The notes below the pieces were generated by a model. It worked only from the letters and a program-made list of their open reading frames with translations. It was not told where the DNA came from and did no database searches. From Populus alba (taxonomy: Eukaryota; Streptophyta; Magnoliopsida; Malpighiales; Salicaceae): a DNA stretch of 64,000 nucleotides. The translations under genes were made by a program, and so were the position numbers. The stretch covers positions 2,418,001 through 2,482,000 of the forward strand of contig NC_133291.1 in NCBI RefSeq assembly GCF_005239225.2, read 5' to 3'. Below, one piece after another: positions 36,023-49,311 of this stretch (within the stretch, counting starts at the first letter, position 1; each line of letters begins with the position of its first letter).

Positions 36023-37206
36023 TATACTGTAGATTAAGTGGTTGTTTGGGAGTGTGGCTGCGGGTAAGATTGATATACTGTAGATTAAGTGGCCGTTTGG
36101 GAGTGTGGCTGCGGGTGAGGTTCACCCGCAGCCACACATAACAATATTTGGTTAAAGAAAAAAAAATGCATCTTGCTGGTAGGAGTAGGGCCCATTAAAA
36201 TCAGAGATTGGACAGCAGGTTTTGAGAAGCAGCATTTTGCTGCTTCTCGTGGTGGGAAAGGAACCTCAACAGTGGAGCATGGCTCACTCGCACTGTTCAC
36301 GTGAACAATTAAAAAAAAAAGCCAACACGCAAATTTTTTTTTTTCCAAAAAACTAGTGCAATTAATTAATTGCACTCATATTGTTCACGTGAACGTGAAC
36401 AATATTTTTTTTTGTTTTTTTAAAAAAATTAGTTTAAGGTGAATTAAATTTACTTGTATTGTGATCTCAATTTTATTCATGATAATATTTTACCTAATTT
36501 TATTGCACTTGGTATAAATCATAGAAACTATAGTTATTGCCGAATGAATTTTATACGTAATGAAATTGTTGATTTTTTTTAAAAAATATATGTTTTGCTT
36601 GAAAAACTAATATTTAGTATTATTTGATAACACTGCATAAATTAGAAGGATATCTCATGATGACGTAACATTTGTAAAATTTGATCGCAATTCCAATCAT
36701 GTTTTTGTCAGGTCCGGCCCGGTTAAAAAAAAAATTAGTTTTTATTTTTATTTTTATTGTATTCTATTTTAAAAATTAGAAAGAAATCGCTTGATGACGT
36801 AACAAAAAATTCAGTTTTTGCTGTTGCGCGCTTAAGAAACCATGAAAAATATAGTTCATTGTTAGATAGATTTTGTATGTGATGACATTGCACATAGTTT
36901 AATAGAATAATAAAAAATATTTAATATCAATGTTATTTATTTCATGATGTAATAACAGTAGTTAAATCTACAATATTTAAATTAAAAATCATTAATATTA
37001 ATATATATTTTTAATTATTTTATAACCTTAATTTGAAAAATATTTTTTTAACCAAATACATTAAACTATTTTTTCTTCAACCTCAATTTCAATCACAGTT
37101 TTAACCAAACACCTATTTTTTCAAAGCACCCTCAACTAAAAGTACTTTTTATGAAATAATTTTTTTCAAACCACAACCACAACAATTACCACAATACCAA
37201 ACACAT
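36023..37206 (+). mobile_element. Tourist-like MITE family A, copy 2 (about 1.1 kb) with duplicated 5' end
   Basis: The main 5' terminus is at about 36088 (AGTGGCCGTTTGGGAGTGTG) and the 3' terminus at 37206 (CCACAATACCAAACACAT). TTA precedes the start and follows the end (37207-37209), consistent with a TNA target duplication. A 51 bp segment containing the 5' terminus is duplicated just upstream (36023-36073 and 36074-36124). A subterminal palindrome CTGCGGGTGA/TCACCCGCAG lies near 36107-36133. The interior shares long collinear segments with 62635-63684. Non-coding. Confidence 0.8.
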
Positions 37207-37209
37207 TTA

Positions 37210-38474
37210 TGTCATCTCACTTATTTACTGAAATGCCTTTAACGACTGGTTTTTAAAAATTACTGATGCAGGGCATAGAGATCCAGCAAATTCAGGATTG
37301 CTCTGTAGGGTTGAAAGAGTTTGTTTTCTTTTCCATGCCGTGTGTGATTTTAGTATCACTGTTCGGAAATAGTTTTTATTAATATTTTTTACATTTTTAA
37401 TAGGAATAATTACAAAAATCCTCTTTTGGTTTTTGATTTGATTTGAATTTTATTTTATTTTTATAAACTACAATTTACATCTTAAATCAAATAAAAAAAT
37501 CAAACAAAATGCATATTGAAAGTGTAAACTACAAAATAAAATATAATTTTAAAAAATATTGAGAGAAAATGAAAATCAGATTAGAATATAAGATGATTTT
37601 TATAATTATTTATTTTAATATTTTCTATAAATAATATTCTTTAGATTTCCTTTTTTTTTCCATGATACCCCCCAGATAGACCTTGCAGGGACATGGATTG
37701 GAGGTTTTCATGCGCGGAGATGATGGCGCTGATGATTCCATCTATGTTTTAGAAAATAATAATAATAATAATAATTTTATTATTATCTTAATGTAACGAT
37801 ATTAATAATAATTTTTTAAAAAATAAAAAATATATATATATATATATTTATATAAAAGTTACATTAAAAAATAAATATCATCATATAATCAAATACTCTT
37901 GTATAGAAGTCTTAACCATGGTTGTATAAATAATTATCTTATATTTCTGGAGATGTTTTATAAATGTATTAATAGTTATTTTTTAAAGTATTTTTTATTT
38001 AAAAATATATTAATATAATATTTTTTATTTTTAACATCACTATATAAAAATAATTTAGAAACATGAAAAATAAAAATTTAGAACTAAGAAAAATAAAAAT
38101 AATTAATTAAAAAAAAAACTTCTAAAAAAACCATAAGGGTTCTGTCATCATGACGCCACATGTAGACTTGCTTTATGAACCGACACCTAAAACGACCTCT
38201 TTGTTTAGTTTTTTTTTTTTTTTCCAGCTGCTAGGACTTGCCGTTTGTAATCAATATGGTCCATGCCATGGCTGGTCCATGGGCTTCTGACAGTAATGAA
38301 TAGCCATTACACGCTGTACCATTCCATCCACAGCGTAGATGGAGCCACGTTGTGGTGTCGCAAGTGTCGATGTCAGCCACTCGGTTGGCATGCAGGTTTT
38401 GGCATGATTGGCACTAATTTAGTAATTTCATTATTTTAGCCGCGACGCTCCCACGACGTCAAAAAATTTAGAAG
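37210..38474. other. Intergenic AT-rich stretch
   Basis: No gene seen. Contains an (AAT)n run at about 37757-37775, a (TA)n run near 37830 and decayed AT-rich MITE-like sequence at 37990-38110. Confidence 0.5.
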
Positions 38475-38681
38475 ATATTTGGAAGTGTGGTAACTGTTAC
38501 TTTTCAAATAGATTTTCACGTCGAAAAGCATGTCAATAATATTTTTTTTATTTTTTAAAAATCATTTTTGATATCAGCACATCAAAACAATCTAAAAAAT
38601 ACAAACCGCACTTAATTTTAGCAAAAAAAAAAAATGAATTTTTTTCAAAACACAGGTTGAACCCCAGTGCCAAACAGACAC
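38475..38681. mobile_element. Small MITE family B, copy 2 (about 207 bp, reverse orientation)
   Basis: It begins TATTTGGAAGTGTGG and ends CCCAGTGCCAAACAGA. The core (CACGTCGAAAAGCATG, ATCATTTTTGATATCAGCAC, ATCAAAACAATCTAAAAA) is the complement of the corresponding parts of 62299-62503. Confidence 0.75.
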
Positions 38682-41643
38682 TTATGCTGACGCGGGTTCA
38701 CCCGTTATACAAACGCCGCGGGCAGGCATGGTTCATGATTTCGAGCCATAAGTCGCTTGCTTGCATTTGAAGAGAATTATGAACTTGAGCAAATTGTTGT
38801 AATTTCATTTATTTATTTATTTTTGGCTGTCTGGCTACATTGCCACTACTCGATTTTTTATATTTATATTTTACACATTGCCTGTAAAATAAATAAATTT
38901 AAATATTCTTATTATATTGATCAAGTTACAGGTATTTATATTGTGCCGGCTATTATTTATTTATATGTCTCAATTATACGCGCGCGTGTGTGTATGATAA
39001 AATTTATTTCAAGATTTCCGTTACCAAATCAAGCAACTCAAGACCCAAAACCAGCCCTCCAGAACCCGCCACGTATATCTTGCAATTCTCGGCACCTCGA
39101 AGGATAAACTCGTCATCGCAAGAAAACCTCCGTTCCAACGCGTGAATTTCACTTCATCTCCCGTGAATACCTGCCTAGATCAAGGGCATTTACGTAAACA
39201 AAGTCAAGGAAAACATTGCGGGGCCAAGTTGAAAAGCAAAAGCTTTGATTGACGGAATAAAATAAAACAAAACAAAGCTTGTAAATAAATAAAACAAAGA
39301 TACGCTACTCAATAATATTTTTAAAACCACTCGGTGAGTTCATTTTCCCTCTGTTGCCATTTTTATTATCTTTATTTAGATATACTAGTTCATGCTATTC
39401 ATATATGAGATTATTAACAAAATAATATTTATAACAAAACAATGTGGCTATATTACCATGGTTTTATTGAAATAGTGATTTTTTAAATTTAACTTTTTAA
39501 CATATCGATTCTTTAAAATTTATTATTTAATATTAAATTATTTTTGAATTTATGCTTTATATTTTTCTTTTTATTGGATTATATACAATTTCATTGTTTT
39601 TTTTTTAAATTTTAGCTTTTAATATTGATCCATTAAAAATAATACTTTTTATTTTTTTTATTCTCCTATATGAGCTTACCATGATCACGTGACTTGTATT
39701 GCGAGTTTAATAGATTAATCCGGATTAATTTGAGTTGTATTTTGGTCATTTTCTAGTTGTTTTTTTATGATTCTATCCTTTAATATTAAGTTAATTTGAA
39801 GTTGTGCTTTATAATTTATTTCGGTTTATTTTTTTTAGGATCGTCCTGATCTCTTATCCCGAGTTACGAGATTGATAAGTCAGTTCAGATTGATTATGTT
39901 TATTTTTTGGTCCTTTTTTAGTTGAATGTGTCTTTTTGATCGGGCTTTGTAGTTTTTTGTATTTGTTTTTCATCTCGGTCATGATCTATGTTGAGAATTT
40001 AATGAGTTGACTCGAATAGTTTTTTTTGTCAAATTTTAATTGAATATAATATTTTTGAATTTCACTCTCAAACAACTCAATTTTTTTTTTGCATGTTTTT
40101 TATTTTATCATTTTATATTAAATTGTCTGAGAACTAAACATTGTAGTTGTTTTTTTAATTTGATTTTTGTTTTGATCTTTATATAATCCCTTTGGTATTG
40201 GATTTATTGAAAATAGATCTTCGTGTATTTTTTTAAAGTTATTACAGTTTTATGACCAAGTTGTGAGTTTATCTGACTAACTCATATTGACTTTGATTGT
40301 TTTTTTATTTTTTAATTTATTTTTTTATCCCATCACTTGGTATTAGATTGGTTTGATAGTTTTTTTTATTTACTTTTCCATGAGGTTTTTTAAATTTGAT
40401 ATAGATTATAAGCTCAACAGATTAATCTAAGCTGACTCATATAGTTTTCACTACGATTTTTTTTTTAATTCTATATTTTAATATTGATCGATTAAGAATT
40501 GACATCCATGATTTATAATGATTTTTTTTGTAAAGCTATCAAAGTCTTAAAACACAAGTTGTAAATTTAACATGTCAATATCACAATACAAATGGATTTA
40601 GTGTGTCACAATTTTTATATTTGAAAAAAAATATCATTCAATATATCACTATATTAGTATTAAAAAAATTCTCAATACACACTGTATTTTAGATTTATAA
40701 TTATTTTGTATTGTAAAACATATTAGCGATGTTTCGACCATTTTTTTTACATCAAACAAAGTTAATCCGACTTGCAACACAACCCCGGCGACGATTTTGT
40801 GAACATGAATAATCCGTGGAAAACTCCATCGCAAAGAGATTTATTTCGGAGATAAATTATTTATATTTCAATGTACGTTGATCTCTCTCATCCACCTCAG
40901 CACTATCATAAAAATATAAGCATGCATGCACTGTACTCGTCCGTGAATACATCCAGCAATAATCATACTCCATCCACTTAGAAAAAGAAGAAACAAAAAA
41001 ACAAATAAGGAGAATTTGACAACCAGCAACACCTACAATGTTATATGCATCAGGTTTATTTTTTTAAAATAATTCTTGATATTAAAATATATTAAAATAA
41101 TATATTTTTTTAATTTTTTAAAAATTATTTTTAAGACCAACATATTAAAACAATAAAAAAACATAAAAATAAAAAAAATTTAATTTTTAATTAAAAAATT
41201 TGAATTTTTAATATTTTAGAGAATACGGTTTTCAAACATACCTAAAAATATTTAACCTTTTTTCTAAGTCTATTTAGATTTTGTTTTTGTTTTTTTTTTT
41301 TTTTAATTTTCAGATACACTACAAAACCTTTTAATTGCCAGATAACCAAAGAAATTTATTTATTTAATTTTTATTTTTACGAACCAGTGTTTTACCGCAT
41401 CAAATTAATTCAAAGGGTTGGTTTTTGAGATTTTATAAAAATAAGTTATCCTTGATAAAAATGCCTTGAAGAAATTATTTAATTACAAAAACCCAACTAA
41501 AAAATATCACAATCCATGAAACAGGAAAAAAGATTTATTGAAAAACAAACTAAGTCCTAAAATATCTTATAAATTTATATTTATTTTAACAGCGGACTCG
41601 ATAGAAGAATGAAATATGATTTAATAGGGCCGTTGAGTACAGA
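38682..41643. other. Gene-free AT-rich stretch upstream of PWR
   Basis: Bases 39480-40560 are a mosaic of degenerate phrases such as TTAATATTGATCCATTAA and GTTACGAGATTGATAAGT with TTGACTCGAATAG, similar to 14240-14760. Bases 41047-41240 are AT-rich MITE-like. No coding sequence supported. Confidence 0.45.
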
Positions 41644-42213
41644 TGTCTCTCTCTCTTCTTTCTTTCTCTCTCAACTCTCACTTTGTCCCTTATCGTCTCC
41701 AAGAAACGAAAGAAAGAAAAAGTTTCTTCTCCTCTCATCTTTCCTTCCACAGATTTTCTCTCTTGTTTTCTCTGCAACCAAACAACAACGGAAAAGTTAT
41801 TAGAATCCAAAAACTCCATGGCATCACCACACTCTATTATCCTCACCGATCCAAAACCCTAATCTCCACCAACTGCCAATCAATTCCTCTCCTCGCCTCT
41901 CAGGTTCGATCAATCTTTTTTAATGTTTCCATTGATTTATCCGGTTTTAATCGATTCATTAGTCACTAACTCCCTGGATTTGTTTTTTTTTGAATTTGCA
42001 CACATCAATACCAAATACAATTACAAATAATAACAATATTCTGCTGTCTTTGGATTCTACTCGGTGCCGTTTCTCGTGGCTGCCTGTACTGCAGCTTATT
42101 CGATCTGGTTTTCTGAGGTTTTATGTTTGGTGTGCCGCAGGGGGAAAGAATTGGCGGCGCATGTGAGATAGGTGGATTAGATTAGGGTTAGGGTTTTTGT
42201 TTTGTTAGTATTG
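41644..42213 (+). other. PWR 5' leader with intron and CT-rich tract
   Basis: A CT-rich tract (41644-41700) opens the probable leader. A leader intron fits 41904-42140: GCCTCTCAG/gttcgat as donor and gtgccgcag/GGGGAAAG as acceptor. An intron in the leader would fit a constitutively expressed regulator. The transcription start is not determined. Confidence 0.5.
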
Positions 42214-45200
42214 ATGCCGCCAGAGCCATTGCCGTGGGATCGGAAGGACTTCTTTAAGGAGAGGAAGCACGAGAGGTCCGAGACGACGTCTTCTTCTTTT
42301 GGTGGCGGGTCTACGCCACGATGGAAGGAATTTTCTTATTCTTCCTCGAGTCATTATGGATCCTCCCGTGATTTCAATCGTTGGGGTCCCCACGACTTTC
42401 GCAGGCCTCCTGGTGCGTTTTCCTTGTTTCCTGCAATTTCTCTACTTTTGTTTTTATATTTTAATTGTACGCGGCAGTCCGCAGTTGATTTTTTAGAAGA
42501 GATTTAATCTAGGGTTTCCATGCATTTTCGGGCAATAGGCCATTGCTTTGATTTTAGGTGTTTCTTTTCTTTTTATAGTGAAAAAATTAGTGACTCTCGA
42601 GGGGATTGACTGTTTAGTGTTCAAATTTTTTTTATTGTTCTTATTTTACTTCTCATGGTACAGATCTGATTTGGTTGTTTTTTTTTGTTATTAGAATTTG
42701 TTAGGTTCATCTTCATTATTTTTTTATTAGATCGGAACTTTTTTGGTCTGGGGTATTTGTTTTCTTTGCAAGGTTCTTTTATTCCCTTTTTCTTCGAGGT
42801 GAAAATATATTCCGTGCCTGTGTTAATTATGTGTTTTCCCTTATTTTTCTTTTGAATGCCTTGCGAAGGTCATGGTAAGCAGGGTGGTTGGCATATGCTT
42901 GCTGAAGAATCTGGTCACGTTTACGCACCATATAGGTCCAGTGATAAGATGCTGGAAGATGAGAATTGCCGGCCATTTTTGCGTGGAGATGGAAGATATG
43001 TCCGGAACAATAGGGGTTATTTCAGCCAGAGGGATTGGAGAGGTGGTCATTCATGGGAAATGAGTAATGGGTCTTCTAACATGCCTGTGAGGCAGCATGA
43101 TGTGAGTAATGATCATATGTCAGTTGATGAAATGCTAATGTTTCCCCCATCTCAACCCGCTCATTCTGATTTTGTTAACTCATGGGATCAGCTTCAATTG
43201 AAAGACCAACAAGATAATAATAAGACGGGTGGTGTCAGTGGGTTGGGCTCAGGCCATAGAGGTGATAGAGAGAACTCACTAGATTGGAAGCCTCTTAAAT
43301 GGACCCGTTCTGGAAGCTTGTCTTCCCGGGGGTCTGGTTTAAGTCATTCAAGTAGCTCGAAGAGCCTTGGTGGTGCAGATTCTAATGAAGGAAAGACTGA
43401 GTTGCAACTGAAGAATGCCACTCCAGTCCATTCCCTTTCCGGGGATGTTGCTGCTTGTGTTACTTCTGCAGCACCATCTGAAGAGATTTCTTCTAGGAAG
43501 AAGGCACGCCTTGGATGGGGTGAGGGGCTGGCAAAGTATGAGAAGAAGAGAGTTGAAGGCCCAGAAACAAGTGACAACAAAGATGCAGTTGTTGTTTCTG
43601 CTAATAATGTAGAGTCCATTCATTATCAAACTTCAAACTTGGCTGAAAAGAGCCACGGAGTAATGGGCTTTTCAGACTGTGCATCTCCTGCAACGCCCTC
43701 CTCTGTTGCTTGTAGTTCCTCGCCAGGTAATTGTTTGTTTCTTTGAAAATTTTCTGTTAAGCTGTTGTGTATAGGTATATACATTCTGAGTTTTTTACAT
43801 GGAAAATCTAACAACAGTCACGTGGTTTTTAAACTTAAATGATATATTAGGTATCATGCAATTGATTTTCTTCATGGTTTTTGCTATTATTTAGTTGACT
43901 AGTTGACACCTAGTACTGGGAGCATCACTGAATATGTCTGTTTAGAATGGTGAATTGCAATGTTGCCAATTTCTCCAGGAGGCAATTTACATGACCTTCC
44001 ACTAGTGGAAAGTTTGCCATAGTGTACTCCAAAATACTACTTTTTTTTTTTTTTTTTTTTAAAAAAGAGAACAATGTTTGATACTGCCATGCTAGTACTG
44101 TTCCTTTTTGTCAAAAGTAATTATATCTTATTTTTCTACAAGCTCTCCTTTTCTCCTCTCTTTTTTTCCCTTGTAAATGTTCTAAGTTATTGCCTCTGTG
44201 TCCCAGGTTTAGAGGAGAAAACATTTGTGAAATCAACATTTGCTGATAACGTTGTTAGTAACTCATGTGGTTCACCTAGTGTTGGTTCTCAAAGTCAATT
44301 TGAGGGATTGTGTTTTAATTTAGAGAAGATGGATGTTAGTTCTGTAGCTAACCTGGGTTCTTCACTAGCTGAACTGCTTCAGTCTGATGATCCAAGTTCT
44401 GTGGACTCTAGTTTTGTGAGGTCTACTGCAATGAACAAGCTGCTTGTATGGAAAGGTGACATTTCAAAGTCACTGGAATTGACAGAATCTGAAATTGATT
44501 CTCTTGAAAGTGAACTAAAGTCCATGAGATTTGAATCTGGAAACAGATGTCCTTGTCCGGCAGCATCCAGTCCTCGTCCATTTGATAGTGATGCTAAACC
44601 TTGCAATGCACAGGGGGTTGCCTCTAACAGTGTCCCACGACCTTCTCCCTTGCAAGTTGCATCATGTGGGGATGAAATTGTGGAGAAGGTTTCTTTTTGC
44701 AATGGTGAGTTGGAAGAAGCTCGTGCTGATGTTAAGGATGATGATATTGATAGTCCCGGAACTGCTACATCTAAGCTTGTTGAACCAGTATTTTTGGCAA
44801 GGGCAGATTCATCGGCTGTCACTGTGAAAGATGATTTTGATGCTATTCAGCCTGCAAGGATGAACTTGAGAGGCGTAGTTCCTTGTGCTGATGAGGAAGT
44901 GACTGGCATATTTACTTGCAAGGAGGATTTACCTTCTGGTGATGTGATTTCAGACACATATGGAGAAGATAATTTATGTAATCTAATACTGGCCTCCAAT
45001 AAAGAATCTGCGAGTAGGGCATCTGAAGTATTTAATAAACTACTGCCTAGTGAGCAGTGTAGGTTTGATTTTTCAGGTGTTATCAATGGATCCTCTTGGC
45101 AGAGTGATGCCTTAGTTGTAGGAAATTTTGCTATGAGGAAGCGGCTATTAAGATTTAAGGAGAGAGCTGTAACCCTGAAGTTTAAAGCCTTTCATCATCT

Positions 45201-48200
45201 GTGGAAGGAAGATATGCGATTGCTTTCTATAAGGAAACATCGTGCGAAGTCTCATAAGAAATGCGAACAAAGCTTGCGGACAACTCAAAGTGGGTTTCAA
45301 AAGCATCGTTCTTCCATTCGTGCTCGATTCTTTTCTCCTGGTAAGGCTACTAAGATCACTTGACCTTTTCCTTATAAATGGCTGTCGTTTTCTGGCTAAG
45401 CTTGTTATCGCATCGGTAAATTGGTAAAACAGGTGCCTTGTTTTTTTTATCATTCAGAACTGCCATCAGATACCATGCAAGTTTTGTTCCATATGGGTAG
45501 AAAATGCTGAGCTAACAGATATGCATGGGGACTTTTAGCTTTCCATGTGATAAAGTGAGAGATCACATGGTTTCTAGTTCATAATATTGCTGTGTTCCTG
45601 TACCATGTAATGAATTTTGGAAAACATGTGTTATTGTTCCTTATATCTATTGTCTACCGAGGCTAGGAGATCCATCATGTGAGAACTCTCTGTACTTTTG
45701 CTGTTGACTTTCCTGTTGTGCCACAAAGTTCAGATGCCCTATTAGAGGTTTGTTTGCTAGAAATGATGTGTAAATGTGAGTTTGCCTGTTCTTACTTCAT
45801 GTCAAGTGGACTTGGATATTGGAAGCTTTATATATTTAGATAGCTTTCTTCTTGCATGAGCACTGTAGGTGTAATCTTATAGACTGGATTAGATTTTTTA
45901 GATTTTGATGTCCATTGCTGGAATAACTGTGTTGGAAGTCAGGTCTTTATGGCGTGCGTATATAACCTGTACATTGTATGTCAAAATGGATACTGGCTCT
46001 ATCTCTCTTATCGAAAAGGGGGATTGCCTAAATTTCTTATGGATTTGGTAGCTTATAAAGTAACTGTTGAGAGTAACTGTGGAGAGTTTTGGTTATTTTG
46101 GTCAAGAGAGATGTTGGTCATTCGTCTCATGCTATATAAAGTTAGGTTACAGTGATATAAGCCAAACATATTACTTCTGTTGTGGCCTTGGATTTGGTTC
46201 CAACTCAATATTTCAGAGAAAGAGCCAGTTGATTTTTAAAACCGAGGATTTTACTTGCTTGCTTAATGTATTGTGAGGTCAAAATACAATAAAAATGATT
46301 CTTAATGGTGGTCTTAAATACCAAGGTTTATCTGGTTGAATTATATATTTTTTTCAATCTCTGCAGCTGGAAATTTGAACCCGGTCCCTACAACAGAGAT
46401 ACTTAACTTCACAAGCAAGCTGTTTGCAGATTCTCAGGTCAAGCTTTACAGGAATGCTTTGAAAATGCCAGCATTAATTTTGGACAAGAAAGAGAAGATA
46501 GCATCACGGTTTATCTCCAGTAATGGACTGGTTGAAGATCCTTGTGCTGTTGAGAAGGAAAGAGCTATGATCAATCCCTGGACTTCAGATGAAAAAGAAA
46601 TTTTCATGCATAAGCTCGCGACTTTTGGGAAGGATTTCAGAAAAATTGCTTCTTTTCTTGATCACAAGTCAACTGCAGACTGTGTTGAATTCTATTACAA
46701 AAACCACAAATCTGATTGTTTTGAAAAAACCAAGAAGAGTGCACGAACTAAATCTTCTACTAACTACTTGGTTGCATCAAGTACAAAATGGAATCGTGAA
46801 TTGAATGCTGCGTCGCTTAATATTTTTGGTGCTGTGATGGCAGCTGGTGCTGACCATGCTATGAACAGTCGGCAATTGTGCTCTAGTAGAATCTTTTCGA
46901 GTGGCTACCGTAATTCTAAAATAACAGAAGGTTGTGATGATGGTATTTTAGAAGGATCAAGTATTTTGGATGTTCTTGGGAGTGAAAGAGAGACTGTTGC
47001 TGCTGATGTTTTAGCAGGTATCTGTGGTTCAATGTCCTCTGAGGCCATGAGTTCTTGTATCACTACCTCTGTTGATCTTGTAGAGGGCTATCGAGAGCGG
47101 AAGTGCCAAAAGCTGGATTCTGTTGCAAAGCCACCTTTGACATCTGATGTTACGCGGAATTTTGATGAAGAGACCTGTTCAGATGAGAGTTGCGAGGAGA
47201 TGGATCCTACTGATTGGACAGATGAGGAGAAGTCCATGTTTATACAAGCTGTATCATCCTATGGAAAGGATTTTGCAATGATCTCCCATTTTGTCAGGAC
47301 AAGAACTAGGGACCAGTGCAAGGTGTTTTTTAGCAAGGCCAGGAAGTGCCTTGGACTGGATTTGATGCATCCTGGACATAGAAATTTTGGAACACCAGTT
47401 AGCGATGTTGGAAATGGAGGTGGGAGTGACACAGAAGATGCCTGTGCTATAGAGACTGGATCTGCTATTTCCAGTGATAAACTAGACTCTAAGGTTGATG
47501 AGGACATGCCGCCGTCTGTCATGAATACAGAGCATAATGAATCTGATGCAGAGGAGAGGATAAGGTTGCATTCTGACCCGGATGGAACTGAAGACAATAA
47601 TGCATCTGGGATATTAGATCAGAATGATTCCAAGATTGTGGATAAAATGGTTTCTGATCCAGCGGAGGCAGGGCAGAGGGCTGATCTAGCTTTTGTTGTT
47701 GACAACAAAGTCATGAATTCTGTTAATCAGTTGGAGTCTCTGCAGGCCCAGAAAGTTTTGATTGTGTCGACTAATGCAGAATCTGAAAGAGATCAAGTGG
47801 CTGACAAGACTGTTTCTGTTGCTGAAGCAGGGCCTGTTGTAGGCACATTTGATGCCAGCACATCCAATGTAAACACTGCAGTTGAGTTGAAAGCTGTAGC
47901 TGAGGTCTCTAATGATGTTACTGGACAAGAAATTCTGTTGCCTGAAAAACGTTTGTGTAGCCCAAGTGGTTTGATGCAAGATTCAACCAGCAATGCCTCA
48001 CACCATCGTGTAAATATGGATTCTTGTTCAGATATCAGTTGCGGTTCAGAAAATATTTATCAAGTCTCTGTGCAGTTGGAATCTGTGGGAAAGCCTCCTG
48101 TCATCTCATTGCCACACGAGAATGATCTTTCTATAACAAATTCTGTAGTACAAGATTCTGTGGTCATCCAATATGAGAAAAAGAATGAACAACTTCAGGA

Positions 48201-49311
48201 GTGTAGAGATAAGCAGGGTAAATCATCTTTTTGTAGAGAGGGCTACTTCCAGCATCTGTCTGGCCATCCTCTGACAAGCCAGAACAATTCCTCCCAGATT
48301 CTCAGGGGTTATCCGCTGCAAATACCAACAAAGAAAGAGATGAATGGGGATATTTATGTCAGACCACTTTCTGAAGCTCGAAGCTTTCCAAACGCGGAAA
48401 AGAATGTCACCCCCGAAAAGAATGTCACCAGTCAGTTTGAAGCTGAGGATTGCTATCTTCAAAAGTGTAGCGGCTCAAAATCTCAGCATTCAGTGTCTGA
48501 GCTACCATTCCTGTCTCAATGTTTTGAACATGGAAGTGATCGTCCAAGAGATCATTCACGGAGGTTTTCAGATATGGAAAAACCATGTAGGAATGGTGAT
48601 GTTAAACTGTTTGGTAAAATACTTAGTAACCCCTTGCAAAAGCAGAATTCTAATGCCCATGAGAATGGTGAAAAAGAGGCCCCGCATCTTAAGCCAGCAG
48701 GTAAGTCAGCAACTTTTAAATTAACTGGTCACCACCCTACAGAGGGTAACGTGGCTTTCTTGAAGTGTGATCGTAATAATCAGCTTGGCCCTGAGAATTT
48801 TCCCATGAGCCATAGATTCTGGGATGAGAACAGAACACAGACAGGGTTGCCTGATTCTGCTGCTTTACTGGCGAAGTATCCTGCTGCATTTAGCAATTAT
48901 ACCGTGCCATCATCCAAAATGCCACAGCAGAGATTGCAATCTGTTGTCAAGAGTAACGAGTGTAATCAGAGTGGCACGTCTGTTTTTCCTTCAAGGGAAG
49001 TAAGTGGGACTAATGGAGTGGTGGATTATCAATTGTACAGGAACCATGACAATGATGGAGTGGATATGAAGCAGCGGGAGGATATATTTGTGGAGATGCC
49101 GAGACTGAATGGACAGCAAGCGAGGGGGATGGTAGGGATGAATGTTGTAGAAAAGGGGGGGATTCTTGTTGGGGGTCCATGCACGGGTGTTTCTGATCCT
49201 GTGGTAGCCATTAAAAGGCACTATGCCAAAGCTGATCAGTATGGGGGGCAAAATGGAACCGTCTTTAGAGAAGAAGAATCTCGGAGAGGCAAGGGCGACT
49301 TAGGCAGGTAG
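42214..49311 (+). CDS. PWR: POWERDRESS-like two-SANT-domain transcriptional co-repressor
   Basis: Arabidopsis PWR binds histone deacetylase HDA9 and promotes histone H3 deacetylation at target genes, affecting flowering, meristem and ageing. Four coding exons: 42214-42412, 42869-43726, 44207-45340, 46367-49311, all with phase 1 junctions, giving 1711 aa. The start MPPEPLPWDRKDFFKERKHE and the KKARLGWGEGLAKYEKK block (about 276-292) match PWR as I recall it. A helical segment (about 436-461, ELTESEIDSLESELKSM) precedes SANT1 (about 800-848, NPWTSDEKEIF ... YYKNHKSDCF). SANT2 is at about 1013-1063 (DWTDEEKSMF ... CKVFFSKARKCLGL). A conserved FWDENRTQTGLPDSA block is near the C-terminus. A CAG/gtaagt within the last exon at 48702 could be an unused or alternative donor. 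It is convergent with the pseudouridine synthase gene. Confidence 0.95.

Noticed and set aside
39480..40560. Possible degenerate retrotransposon
   Set aside because: No reverse transcriptase, integrase or gag motif, no long terminal repeats; only repeated AT-rich phrases shared with 14.2-14.8 kb.
44379..44822. 147-codon minus-strand ORF within PWR
   Set aside because: Antisense shadow of PWR exon 3.
48702..48711. Strong donor-like CAG/gtaagt inside the last PWR exon
   Set aside because: The reading frame continues 200 codons beyond it with the conserved FWDENRTQTGL block, so it was not used to end the exon.
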